Assembly: GCA_910589185.1 (NCBI GenBank)
Contig: CAJUSU010000041.1
Coordinates: 1-7,206 of the forward strand
Reading direction: 5' to 3'
Length of the DNA stretch: 7,206 nt
From: an uncultured Clostridia bacterium
GTDB lineage: Bacteria; Bacillota; Clostridia; TANB77; CAG-508
Within the stretch, counting starts at the first letter, position 1. Each line of letters starts with the position of its first letter. The notes under the pieces were generated by a model that searched no databases, was not told the DNA's origin, and saw only the letters and a list, made by a program, of their open reading frames with translations. This document shows, piece after piece, positions 1-4,886 of the stretch. The position numbers and the translations under genes are program-made.

Positions 1-152
1 GCTTTACCATTTCCTACACCAACGTGTCCATTTTCGTCACCAACAACAACAACAGCACTAAATCTAAAGTTTCTACCACCTTTTACAACTTTTGCTACTC
101 TGTTGATTGCAACTACTTTTTCTTTTAATTCTGATGTATTTTCTGATTGCAC
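1..152 (-). CDS. rpsE: 30S ribosomal protein S5, N-terminal part
   Basis: S5 sits on the solvent side of the 30S subunit, near the mRNA entry and decoding region, and affects translational accuracy. Only the first 50 codons are here; the gene continues past the left window edge. The visible protein reads LKEKVVAINRVAKVVKGGR (residues 9-27) and then the conserved FRFSAVVVVGD and GHVGVGNGKA segments, which is the classic start of the S5 double-stranded-RNA-binding domain. The start is GTG at 152-150, the only non-ATG start in the window. It is supported by a GGAGGG Shine-Dalgarno sequence 8 bases upstream and by the absence of an alternative ATG that keeps the conserved segment. The Shine-Dalgarno follows the rplR stop directly, so the two genes are probably translated in tandem. 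Identity is seen in the sequence; function is family knowledge. Confidence 0.96.
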   Translation of the reverse strand, partial: MQSENTSELKEKVVAINRVAKVVKGGRNFRFSAVVVVGDENGHVGVGNGK

Positions 153-160
153 TTTATTTT

Positions 161-166
161 CCCTCC
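161..166 (-). promoter_or_regulatory. Shine-Dalgarno sequence of rpsE
   Basis: GGAGGG on the minus strand lies 8 bases before the GTG start of rpsE and just 3 bases after the rplR stop codon. It decides the GTG start, because no ATG sits at a suitable distance. Confidence 0.85.
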
Positions 167-169
167 TTT

Positions 170-529
170 TTAGAATGTTAATCCGCCTTCTCTTGCGGCT
201 TCAGCTAACTCTTTTACTACTCCATGATAAATGTATCCGCCTCTATCAAAAACAACTTCTTTAATTTTCTTTTCTGAAGCTCTTTTTGCAATTAAAGCTC
301 CTACTTCTTTAGCAGCTTCTTTATTAGCGTGCTTTGTTTTTACTTCTTTATCTAAAGTAGATGCTTGAGCTAAAGTAGTTCCAGCTACATCATCAATAAC
401 TTGCACATAAAGATTGCTATTACTTCTATATACACATAATCTAGGACGCTCAGCAGTTCCTGAAATTTTATTACGTACTCTAATATGTCTTCTTTCTCTT
501 TCAAGCTTTCTATTAATTTTCTTAATCAT
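170..529 (-). CDS. rplR: 50S ribosomal protein L18
   Basis: L18 binds 5S rRNA and, with L5, docks it into the central protuberance of the 50S subunit. The 119-residue product has the usual length. It begins with a basic tail (MIKKINRKLERERRHIRVR, residues 1-19) that contacts rRNA, continues with the conserved GTAERPRLCVYRSNSNLYVQ stretch (24-43), and ends with the family signature FDRGGYIYHGVVKELAEAAR (94-113). The ATG at 529 has AGGAG six bases upstream. The 61-base spacer separating it from rplF contains an inverted repeat (545-564). Nothing in the protein is unusual. Confidence 0.98.
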   Translation of the reverse strand: MIKKINRKLERERRHIRVRNKISGTAERPRLCVYRSNSNLYVQVIDDVAGTTLAQASTLDKEVKTKHANKEAAKEVGALIAKRASEKKIKEVVFDRGGYIYHGVVKELAEAAREGGLTF

Positions 530-544
530 TACTTTCTCCTTTCT

Positions 545-564
545 GCTAACGTAACAGCGTTAAC
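545..564 (-). other. Inverted repeat in the rplF-rplR spacer
   Basis: In the mRNA sense the two seven-base arms are GTTAACG and CGTTAGC, around the six-base loop CTGTTA. All seven positions can pair, one as a G-U wobble. It lies between the rplF stop and the rplR Shine-Dalgarno. No T-run follows it, so it is not an intrinsic terminator. The arm word GCTAACG also appears at 1219-1225 in the rpsH-rplF spacer. Pairing is seen in the sequence; any function is unknown. Confidence 0.55.
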
Positions 565-590
565 AATTTGATTAGTTATAAGCCTTTGAA

Positions 591-1130
591 TTATTTCTTA
601 CCAGCTTTACCTTCCTTACGTCTAATATGTTCTTCAGCATATTTAATACCTTTACCTCTATATACCTCTGGAGGTCTTTTTGTTCTGATAACAGCTGCTG
701 TTTGACCAACTACTTCTTTATCAATTCCTCTAACAGTAATATGGTTTGCGTCAGCTAAATCAAAAGTAATTCCTTCTGGTGGTTCAATCTCAACATTGTG
801 AGAATAACCTAAATTCATTACTAATTTATTTCCTTGTTTTTGAGCTCTATAACCAACACCATTGATTTCTAGTTCTCTTTTGAATTCATGAACAACTCCT
901 TCAATCATATTGCTAATTAAAGTTCTTGTTAATCCATGTAAGCTTCTGTTTTCAGCTTCATCATTAGGTCTAGTAACATGAATAGTGTTTTCTTCCATAG
1001 TTATAGTCATATTTTTGTGTAAATCTCTTTCTAATGTTCCTTTTGGTCCTTTTACAGTAATATGGTGATCATTTAAAGTAACTTCAACACCTTCTGGTAC
1101 TGTAATAGGTTTATTTCCTATTCTTGACAT
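591..1130 (-). CDS. rplF: 50S ribosomal protein L6
   Basis: L6 binds 23S rRNA near the sarcin-ricin loop and the factor-binding site of the 50S subunit. The 179-residue length matches the family. It opens with MSRIGNKPITVPEGVEV, the start of the first of two repeated alpha/beta domains, and the C-terminal domain carries the signature PEVYRGKGI (residues 154-162) followed by a lysine-rich tail. The ATG at 1130 is preceded by GAGGTG with a 7-base gap. A second purine run, AAAGGAA, fills that gap. Upstream is a 99-base spacer with two hairpins, much longer than most gaps in this cluster. The protein itself looks ordinary. Confidence 0.98.
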   Translation of the reverse strand: MSRIGNKPITVPEGVEVTLNDHHITVKGPKGTLERDLHKNMTITMEENTIHVTRPNDEAENRSLHGLTRTLISNMIEGVVHEFKRELEINGVGYRAQKQGNKLVMNLGYSHNVEIEPPEGITFDLADANHITVRGIDKEVVGQTAAVIRTKRPPEVYRGKGIKYAEEHIRRKEGKAGKK

Positions 1131-1139
1131 TTCCTTTCA

Positions 1140-1152
1140 CCTCTTTGCTTCT
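1140..1152 (-). repeat. Third, degenerate copy of the AGCAAAG spacer motif
   Basis: In the mRNA sense this reads AGAAGCAAAGAGG. It resembles the loop-and-stem core of the two hairpins upstream (CGAAGCAAAGCGAG and CGAGCAAAGCGAG) but has no inverted arms. Its 3' end is part of the GAGGTG Shine-Dalgarno of rplF. The resemblance may be chance in a purine-rich leader. Confidence 0.35.
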
Positions 1153-1163
1153 TTTTTCCTTCA

Positions 1164-1184
1164 CAATCTCGCTTTGCTCGATTG
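1164..1184 (-). other. Hairpin 2 of the rpsH-rplF spacer (tandem G-A)
   Basis: In the mRNA sense the arms CAATC and GATTG enclose GAGC-AAA-GCGA. The pairing is five Watson-Crick pairs, two adjacent G-A mismatches in CGAG/CGAG context, two G-C pairs and an AAA triloop. Tandem G-A in that context is known to form stable sheared pairs. The core CGAGCAAAGCGAG is nearly the same as in hairpin 1 at 1195-1219. No U-run follows, so it does not resemble a terminator. The fold is inferred from the sequence by eye. Confidence 0.55.
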
Positions 1185-1194
1185 CATAAGTTAT

Positions 1195-1219
1195 CTGTAA
1201 CTCGCTTTGCTTCGTACAG
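1195..1219 (-). other. Hairpin 1 of the rpsH-rplF spacer
   Basis: In the mRNA sense the arms CTGTA and TACAG (five pairs) enclose a core CGAAGCAAAGCGAG, with the inner GC-AAA-GC closing as in hairpin 2. The element starts 10 bases after the rpsH stop codon. Arm sequences differ between the two hairpins while the core is shared, which points either to a repeat family or to a conserved protein-binding core. Function unknown. Confidence 0.5.
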
Positions 1220-1229
1220 CTAACGCTAC

Positions 1230-1628
1230 TTACCAAATATAAGCTAATACTTCTCCTCCAAGTCCTTCTTTTCTAGCTTCTCTATCTGTTTTAATTCCTT
1301 TTGAAGTAGAAATTAAAGCAATTCCTAAGCCATTTAGAACTTGTGGTAATTCTTCCTTAGATGCATAAACTCTTAAACCTGGTTTACTAATTCTCTTTAA
1401 ACCATCAATTACTCTTGCACCTGTTTCATCATATTTTAATGTGATACGAATCACACCTTGACTATTTTCATTAATTTCTTCATAAGCAGCGACATATCCC
1501 TCTTTAAATAAGATATCAGCGATTGCTTTTTTCATATTTGAACTAGGTACATCAACTGTTTTATGTTTTTGACTGTTAGCATTTCTAATTCTTGTTAACA
1601 TATCTGCGATTGGGTCAGTTGTGTTCAT
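1230..1628 (-). CDS. rpsH: 30S ribosomal protein S8
   Basis: S8 is a primary 16S rRNA-binding protein needed for assembly of the central domain of the 30S subunit. In E. coli it is also the translational repressor of the spc operon, acting at the start of rplE. The 132-residue product has normal length: N-terminal MNTTDPIADMLTRIRNA, then the KRISKPGLRVY segment (residues 78-88), and the RNA-binding STS motif at 107-109, ending GGEVLAYIW. The ATG at 1628 follows AGGAGGG by 8 bases, and that site directly follows the rpsN stop. Two hairpins lie just downstream. Whether S8 also regulates this cluster cannot be told from the sequence. Confidence 0.98.
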   Translation of the reverse strand: MNTTDPIADMLTRIRNANSQKHKTVDVPSSNMKKAIADILFKEGYVAAYEEINENSQGVIRITLKYDETGARVIDGLKRISKPGLRVYASKEELPQVLNGLGIALISTSKGIKTDREARKEGLGGEVLAYIW

Positions 1629-1645
1629 TTATTTTTCCCTCCTTT

Positions 1646-1831
1646 TTACCAACTTGCCTTTTTCACTCCTGGAATTTCTCCTTTATGAGCTAATTCTCTA
1701 AAACAAACACGGCAAATTCCGAATTTTCTAATATATGCATGTGGTCTTCCACAAATTTTGCAACGGTTATATTCTCTTGTTTTGTATTTTTGTTCTCTTT
1801 GTTGTTTTACCTTTAAAGACTTTTTAGCCAT
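1646..1831 (-). CDS. rpsN: 30S ribosomal protein S14, zinc-binding (type Z)
   Basis: S14 is a small protein of the 30S head that contacts S3, S10 and 16S rRNA. At 61 residues this is the short form, with a zinc-binding motif of four cysteines at residues 24, 27, 40 and 43 (C-X2-C-X12-C-X2-C). The longer zinc-free form is about 90-100 residues. Bacteria with both forms usually induce the zinc-free one under zinc limitation; a second copy elsewhere in this genome cannot be excluded. It lies in its standard place between rplE and rpsH. The ATG at 1831 has AAGGAG six bases upstream. The symbol rpsZ is sometimes used for this form. Confidence 0.98.
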   Translation of the reverse strand: MAKKSLKVKQQREQKYKTREYNRCKICGRPHAYIRKFGICRVCFRELAHKGEIPGVKKASW

Positions 1832-1856
1832 GAATTTCTCCTTTCTTTTCGCCTAC

Positions 1857-2396
1857 CTACCCTTGGAATGGCATTCCTAATAATGAAAGTAACTCTTTAG
1901 CTTCTTCATCATTTTTTGCAGTAGTAACGAAAATAATATCCATACCTCTAATTTTATCAATTTTATCATATTCGATTTCTGGGAAAATTAATTGTTCTTT
2001 AATACCCATTGAGTAGTTTCCTCTTCCATCAAAAGAATTAGCTGAAACACCTCTAAAATCTCTTACTCTTGGTAATGCTGTATTAAATAGTTTATAAGCA
2101 AAATCATACATTTTTCCACTTCTTAATGTAACTTTGCATCCCACATTAACGCCTTCTCTAAGTTTGAAAGCTGCAATGGCCTTTTTAGCCTTTGTAATAA
2201 TTGGCTTTTGACCAGTAATAATTGTTAAATCATTTACTGCATTTTCTAATGATTTTGGATTATCTTTTATATCTCCTAAACCAATGTTAATTACGATTTT
2301 TTCTAATTTAGGAACTTCCATTACTGACTTATAATTAAATTTTTTCATCATTGCTGGTATAATTTCTTTTTGATATTGTTCTCTTAATATTTCCAT
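1857..2396 (-). CDS. rplE: 50S ribosomal protein L5
   Basis: L5 binds 5S rRNA and helix 84 of 23S rRNA, and makes a bridge from the central protuberance to the 30S head and P-site tRNA. The 179-residue product is standard length. Recognisable parts are the VPKLEKIVINIGLGD strand region (residues 28-42), the GQKPIITKAKKAIAAFKLRE segment (62-81), the LPRVRDFRGVS motif (108-118) and the C-terminal GMDIIFVTTA (151-160). The ATG at 2396 is preceded by AGGAGG, but the gap from GGAGG to ATG is 13 bases, wider than usual. A small hairpin (2397-2412) fills that gap and could shorten the effective distance. Confidence 0.98.
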   Translation of the reverse strand: MEILREQYQKEIIPAMMKKFNYKSVMEVPKLEKIVINIGLGDIKDNPKSLENAVNDLTIITGQKPIITKAKKAIAAFKLREGVNVGCKVTLRSGKMYDFAYKLFNTALPRVRDFRGVSANSFDGRGNYSMGIKEQLIFPEIEYDKIDKIRGMDIIFVTTAKNDEEAKELLSLLGMPFQG

Positions 2397-2412
2397 AAGT
2401 CTTTACAGACCT
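2397..2412 (-). promoter_or_regulatory. Hairpin between Shine-Dalgarno and ATG of rplE
   Basis: In the mRNA sense the sequence is AGGTCT-GTAA-AGACTT, followed directly by the ATG. The arms can form six pairs (one G-U) closed by a GUAA loop, which is a GNRA tetraloop. The outer pairs use the last bases of the AGGAGG ribosome binding site. The core GUCU/AGAC stem could form with the Shine-Dalgarno left free and would bring it close to the ATG. The site is the place where S8 acts in E. coli, but I see no clear S8-binding signature, so regulation is only a suggestion. Confidence 0.45.
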
Positions 2413-2417
2413 CCTTT

Positions 2418-2771
2418 CTATTTTAATTTTGCTCCACATTTCTTGCAAACACGTACTTTGCTATCTCCTTCAACTAGATATCCTACTCTAGTTGCTTTAT
2501 TACATTTTGGGCATACTACGTTTACTTTGCTGCTATGTATGCTGCATTCTACTGGGATAATTCCTCCCTCTTCACCTTGTTTTCTAGGTTTAACGTGTTT
2601 TTTACGAATATTAACACCTTTGACAACTACTTTTTGTGTCTTAGGAATTACTTCTAAAACTTCTCCTGTTTTTCCTTTATCATTTCCAGATAAAACTTTA
2701 ACAGTATCTCCTGTTTTTCCTTTATCATTTCCAGATAAAACTTTAACATTGTCACCTTTTTTGATTTTCAT
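2418..2771 (-). CDS. rplX: 50S ribosomal protein L24 with duplicated KOW segment
   Basis: L24 is an assembly initiator of the 50S subunit. It binds the 5' domain of 23S rRNA and sits beside the exit-tunnel mouth. The product is 117 residues, about 15 more than expected. The reason is visible: DNVKVLSGNDKGKTG (residues 7-21) is followed at once by DTVKVLSGNDKGKTG (22-36). Removing one copy leaves a perfect L24 start of KKGD, VKVLSGNDKGKTGEV and the GVNIRKKHVKPRKQG segment. The duplicated part is the core of the KOW motif, which forms the first strands and a loop of the SH3-like barrel. A C-terminal zinc ribbon has cysteines at 87, 90, 109 and 112 (CPKC and CKKC). The ATG at 2771 has GAGGTG 8 bases upstream. 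The frame stays open throughout, so the gene looks functional. Confidence 0.96.
   Translation of the reverse strand: MKIKKGDNVKVLSGNDKGKTGDTVKVLSGNDKGKTGEVLEVIPKTQKVVVKGVNIRKKHVKPRKQGEEGGIIPVECSIHSSKVNVVCPKCNKATRVGYLVEGDSKVRVCKKCGAKLK
2662..2751 (-). repeat. 45-bp in-frame tandem duplication inside rplX
   Basis: Two adjacent 45-base units (2707-2751 first in the coding sense, then 2662-2706). An uninterrupted 42-base run is identical between 2662-2703 and 2707-2748. Aligned codon by codon (residues 7-21 against 22-36) the copies differ at two bases: GAC/GAT, silent, and AAT/ACT, Asn to Thr. The unit length is a multiple of three, so the reading frame is kept. The near-identity points to a recent duplication or to recombination keeping the copies alike. 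Confidence 0.97.
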
Positions 2772-2821
2772 TTATTTTTCACCTCTTTATTTTAGGATTT
2801 GATTATTTAATTTCATATCTT

Positions 2822-3190
2822 TTATAGAACCTCTGGAGCTAATGACAATATTTTCATATATTCTCCATCTCTTAATTCTCTAGCTACAGGCCCGAAGATA
2901 CGAGTTCCTTTTGGTGTTTTATCCTCTTTAATGATTACTGCTGCATTTTCGTCAAACCTTACATAAGAACCATCTGCTCTTCTAATTGGCTTTTTAGTTC
3001 TTACAACAACAGCTTTTACAACATCACCTTTTTTAACAACACCACCTGGTATAGCTGTTTTTACAGAAGCAACAATAATATCGCCTACACCAGCATATTT
3101 TCTATATGAACCACCTAAACATCTAATGCACATAATTTCTCTTGCACCAGTGTTATCAGCAACTTTTAAGATACTTTGTTGTTGTACCAT
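2822..3190 (-). CDS. rplN: 50S ribosomal protein L14
   Basis: L14 binds 23S rRNA and helps form an intersubunit bridge next to L19; it is also the docking site of the silencing factor RsfS in many bacteria. The 122-residue length is the standard one. It starts MVQQQSILKVADNTGAREIM and has the five-stranded barrel with GDIIVASVK (residues 36-44) and KKGDVVKAVVVRTKKPIRR (53-71), ending with GTRIFGPVARELRDGEYMKI (95-114). The ATG at 3190 follows AAGGAGAAGTAAA, a normal ribosome binding site. Upstream, toward rpsQ, lies a 98-base spacer with a GC-rich stem-loop. A 50-base AT-rich spacer separates rplN from rplX, and I see no structure in it. Confidence 0.98.
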   Translation of the reverse strand: MVQQQSILKVADNTGAREIMCIRCLGGSYRKYAGVGDIIVASVKTAIPGGVVKKGDVVKAVVVRTKKPIRRADGSYVRFDENAAVIIKEDKTPKGTRIFGPVARELRDGEYMKILSLAPEVL

Positions 3191-3219
3191 TTTACTTCTC
3201 CTTTCTGTTCACTAACGAT

Positions 3220-3264
3220 GACACATTTTTCCCTAAGGTCGTTCCTTCAGGGCTAAGATGTGTC
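3220..3264 (-). other. GC-rich stem-loop in the rpsQ-rplN spacer
   Basis: The outer arms GACACAT and ATGTGTC (3220-3226 and 3258-3264) form seven perfect pairs. Inside, CCCTGAAGG pairs with CCTTAGGG as eight pairs with one bulged G (3231-3238 and 3244-3252), closing on a five-base loop. Outside the stem, 3264-3273 is ten G/C bases in a row, unusual in this AT-rich DNA. No T-run follows on either strand, so it is not an intrinsic terminator. The spacer is 98 bases, against 15-20 for close-packed neighbours. It could be a mobile palindromic repeat or an RNA control element. Confidence 0.65.
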
Positions 3265-3288
3265 CCCGCCGGGTTTCACTTCCTCATT

Positions 3289-3552
3289 CTATTTAATAAC
3301 TGCCTTTTCTAAAACTTCAACTACTCTCCATCTTTTTTGTTTAGATAAAGGTCTTGTTTCCATTACTTTTACTTTATCACCTGTTTGGCATGAATTAGTT
3401 TCATCATGAGCTTTTAATTTGTATGTTTTCTTTTCAATTTTTCCATACATTTTGTTCATTTCACTGGTTTTAACAGCAACTACTACTGTTTTATCCATTT
3501 TGTCAGAAACAACTGTACCAATCATGGTTTTACGAAGATTTCTTTCTTCCAT
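3289..3552 (-). CDS. rpsQ: 30S ribosomal protein S17
   Basis: S17 is a primary binder of the 5' domain of 16S rRNA and is needed early in 30S assembly. The 87-residue protein is an OB-fold. It starts MEERNLRKTMIGTVVSDKMDK, and has the KKTYKLKAHDE strand (residues 41-51), GDKVKVMETRPLSKQKRWRV (58-77) and a short basic tail. This form of the central and C-terminal motifs is common in Firmicutes. The ATG at 3552 follows GGAG by an 11-base gap, longer than average. It follows rpmC closely (19 bases) and is separated from rplN by the 98-base spacer that holds a stem-loop. Confidence 0.97.
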   Translation of the reverse strand: MEERNLRKTMIGTVVSDKMDKTVVVAVKTSEMNKMYGKIEKKTYKLKAHDETNSCQTGDKVKVMETRPLSKQKRWRVVEVLEKAVIK

Positions 3553-3571
3553 ATTAGATTAATCTCCTTTC

Positions 3572-3772
3572 CTATTTATTCTCGCTTAACTCTCTTTCTC
3601 TAAGAACTGTCTTAATTCTTGCTATATCTTTCTTCACTTCTTTGATTTTCATAGGGTTATCTAATCCATTTGTTGCTAAACTAAATCTTAGTTTAAACAA
3701 TTCATTTTTTAGTTCTCCTAATTCTTTTTCTAGATCTGGTGAAGACATTTCTTTGATTTTATTTATCTTCAT
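3572..3772 (-). CDS. rpmC: 50S ribosomal protein L29
   Basis: L29 is a small helical protein beside L23 at the exit-tunnel mouth, forming part of the platform where nascent-chain factors dock. From the ATG at 3772 it is 66 residues, the usual length, beginning MKINKIKEMSSPDLEKELGE and folding as a two-helix hairpin (roughly residues 10-37 and 40-62), with the conserved LKNELFKLRFSLATNGLDNP stretch (20-39). A GTG at 3781 would add three residues (MIV) but breaks the family start and leaves no good Shine-Dalgarno spacing; AGGTG lies six bases before the ATG. The first 14 bases overlap the end of rplP, so the two are probably translationally coupled. Confidence 0.95.
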   Translation of the reverse strand: MKINKIKEMSSPDLEKELGELKNELFKLRFSLATNGLDNPMKIKEVKKDIARIKTVLRERELSENK

Positions 3773-4205
3773 CACTATCACCTACCTCGCTTGCAGTTTC
3801 TCTTTTGACAAACTTACATTTAATAGATAACTTGTTTCCAGCTAATCTTAATGCTTCTCTTGCAGTTTCTTCTGGAACACCTGCAATTTCAAACATTACT
3901 CTTCCTGGTTTAACAGCTGCTACCCAATATTCTACTGCACCTTTACCTTTACCCATACGAGTACCAATAGGTTTTGCAGTCATTGGTTTGTCTGGGAAGA
4001 TTTTAATCCAAACCTTTCCACCTCTTTTAATGTAACGAGTCATAGCAACACGGGCTGCTTCAATTTGGTTAGATGTAATTAAACCAATTTCGCAAGCTTG
4101 TAATCCGAACTCTCCGTCAGATACTTTATTTCCTCTTGCTGCTTTTCCTCTTACTCTACCTTTTTGTAATTTTCTATATTTTGTTCTTTTTGGCATTAAT
4201 GGCAT
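3759..4205 (-). CDS. rplP: 50S ribosomal protein L16
   Basis: L16 lies near the A-site tRNA and the peptidyl-transferase centre and is a late-assembly protein of the 50S subunit. The 148-residue product opens MPLMPKRTKYRK and has the conserved GEFGLQACE (residues 31-39), KVWIKIFPDKPMTAKP (64-79) and TRMGKGKGAVEYWVAAVKPG (82-101) segments. After the usual KCKFVKRE end comes an acidic tail, TASEVGDSDEDK (137-148), whose codons also contain the ribosome binding site and start of rpmC. The ATG at 4205 overlaps the rpsC stop by one base (TAATG), with AGGAGG 9 bases upstream inside rpsC. Coupled translation with rpsC and rpmC is likely. Confidence 0.97.
   Translation of the reverse strand: MPLMPKRTKYRKLQKGRVRGKAARGNKVSDGEFGLQACEIGLITSNQIEAARVAMTRYIKRGGKVWIKIFPDKPMTAKPIGTRMGKGKGAVEYWVAAVKPGRVMFEIAGVPEETAREALRLAGNKLSIKCKFVKRETASEVGDSDEDK
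3779..3788 (-). promoter_or_regulatory. Ribosome binding site of rpmC inside rplP
   Basis: GAGGTAGGTG in the mRNA sense is embedded in the last codons of rplP. The AGGTG part is six bases before the ATG at 3772, which favours that start over the GTG at 3781. Confidence 0.7.
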
Positions 4206-4867
4206 TATTTGTCTCCTCCTTCCACTACTTTCTTCTTAGTTGGAAGAACTTCTCCTTTATAAATCCAAACTTTAACACCGATTTTTCCATATGTGGTATC
4301 TGCTTCTGCAAATCCATATTCAATATCTGCTCTTAAAGTTTGAAGTGGAATAGTACCTTCTTTATAGAACTCTGTTCTTGCCATATCTGCTCCACCTAAT
4401 CTTCCAGATACAGCTGTTTTAATTCCTAAAGCACCTGCCTTCATAGTTTTTTGCATACATTGTTTCATAGCTCTTCTAAAAGAAATTCTTCTTTCTAATT
4501 GTCCTGCAATGTTTTCAGCAACTAATTGTGCATCTACATCAATGTTCTTTACTTCAGTAATATTTAAGTTTACTGTTTTACCAATCATTTTTTCAAGTTC
4601 AGCTTTTAATACTTCTGCAAGGTTTCCACCTTTACCAATTACTAAACCTGGTTTTGCGGTATATACATTTACTCTTACGAACTTTGCAGTTCTTTCAATT
4701 TCGATTTTTGAAATTCCTGCAACATATAATTTTTTCTTAACATATTCACGGATTTTATGATCTTCTACTAGGTAATCTGCAAAATTTTTCTTATCTGCAT
4801 ACCATTTAGAATTCCAATCTTTAATGACACCTACTCTTAATCCGTTAGGATCTACTTTTTGTCCCAT
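4205..4867 (-). CDS. rpsC: 30S ribosomal protein S3
   Basis: S3 forms part of the mRNA entry tunnel of the 30S head together with S4 and S5, and contributes to the mRNA helicase activity of the ribosome. At 220 residues it is the usual size. The start MGQKVDPNGLRVGVIKDWNS is highly conserved. A type II KH domain carries the GXXG loop as GKGG at residues 78-81, inside KPGLVIGKGGNLAEVLKAEL. The C-terminal domain includes SFRRAMKQCMQKTMKAGALG and GRLGGADMARTEFYKEGTIP, ending near GVKVWIYKGEVLP. The ATG at 4867 follows GGAGG by 10 bases. The last codons hold the rplP Shine-Dalgarno, and the stop overlaps the rplP start by one base. Confidence 0.98.
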   Translation of the reverse strand: MGQKVDPNGLRVGVIKDWNSKWYADKKNFADYLVEDHKIREYVKKKLYVAGISKIEIERTAKFVRVNVYTAKPGLVIGKGGNLAEVLKAELEKMIGKTVNLNITEVKNIDVDAQLVAENIAGQLERRISFRRAMKQCMQKTMKAGALGIKTAVSGRLGGADMARTEFYKEGTIPLQTLRADIEYGFAEADTTYGKIGVKVWIYKGEVLPTKKKVVEGGDK

Positions 4868-4886
4868 TTTGTTAAGTCCTCCTTTC

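Noticed and set aside
2662..2751. CRISPR-like or mobile repeat
   Set aside because: There are only two units, with no spacer between them; they lie in frame in a coding region and encode a known motif. A simple tandem duplication explains them.
2443..2802. Open frame of 119 codons on the plus strand
   Set aside because: It is the antisense shadow of rplX, contains the same tandem repeat read backwards, has no ribosome binding site and no recognisable protein family.
3220..3264. Intrinsic terminator between rpsQ and rplN
   Set aside because: The stem is strong, but no T-run follows it on either strand, and the downstream genes have no evident promoter of their own.
3191..3288. Internal promoter for the spc half of the cluster
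   Set aside because: I looked for TTGACA- and TATAAT-like boxes with 16-18 base spacing in this spacer and in those at 1131-1229, 530-590 and 6379-6439 and found no convincing pair.
3773..3781. GTG at 3781 as the start of rpmC
   Set aside because: It would add MIV before the family's usual MK start and has poor spacing to the ribosome binding site; the ATG at 3772 fits both.
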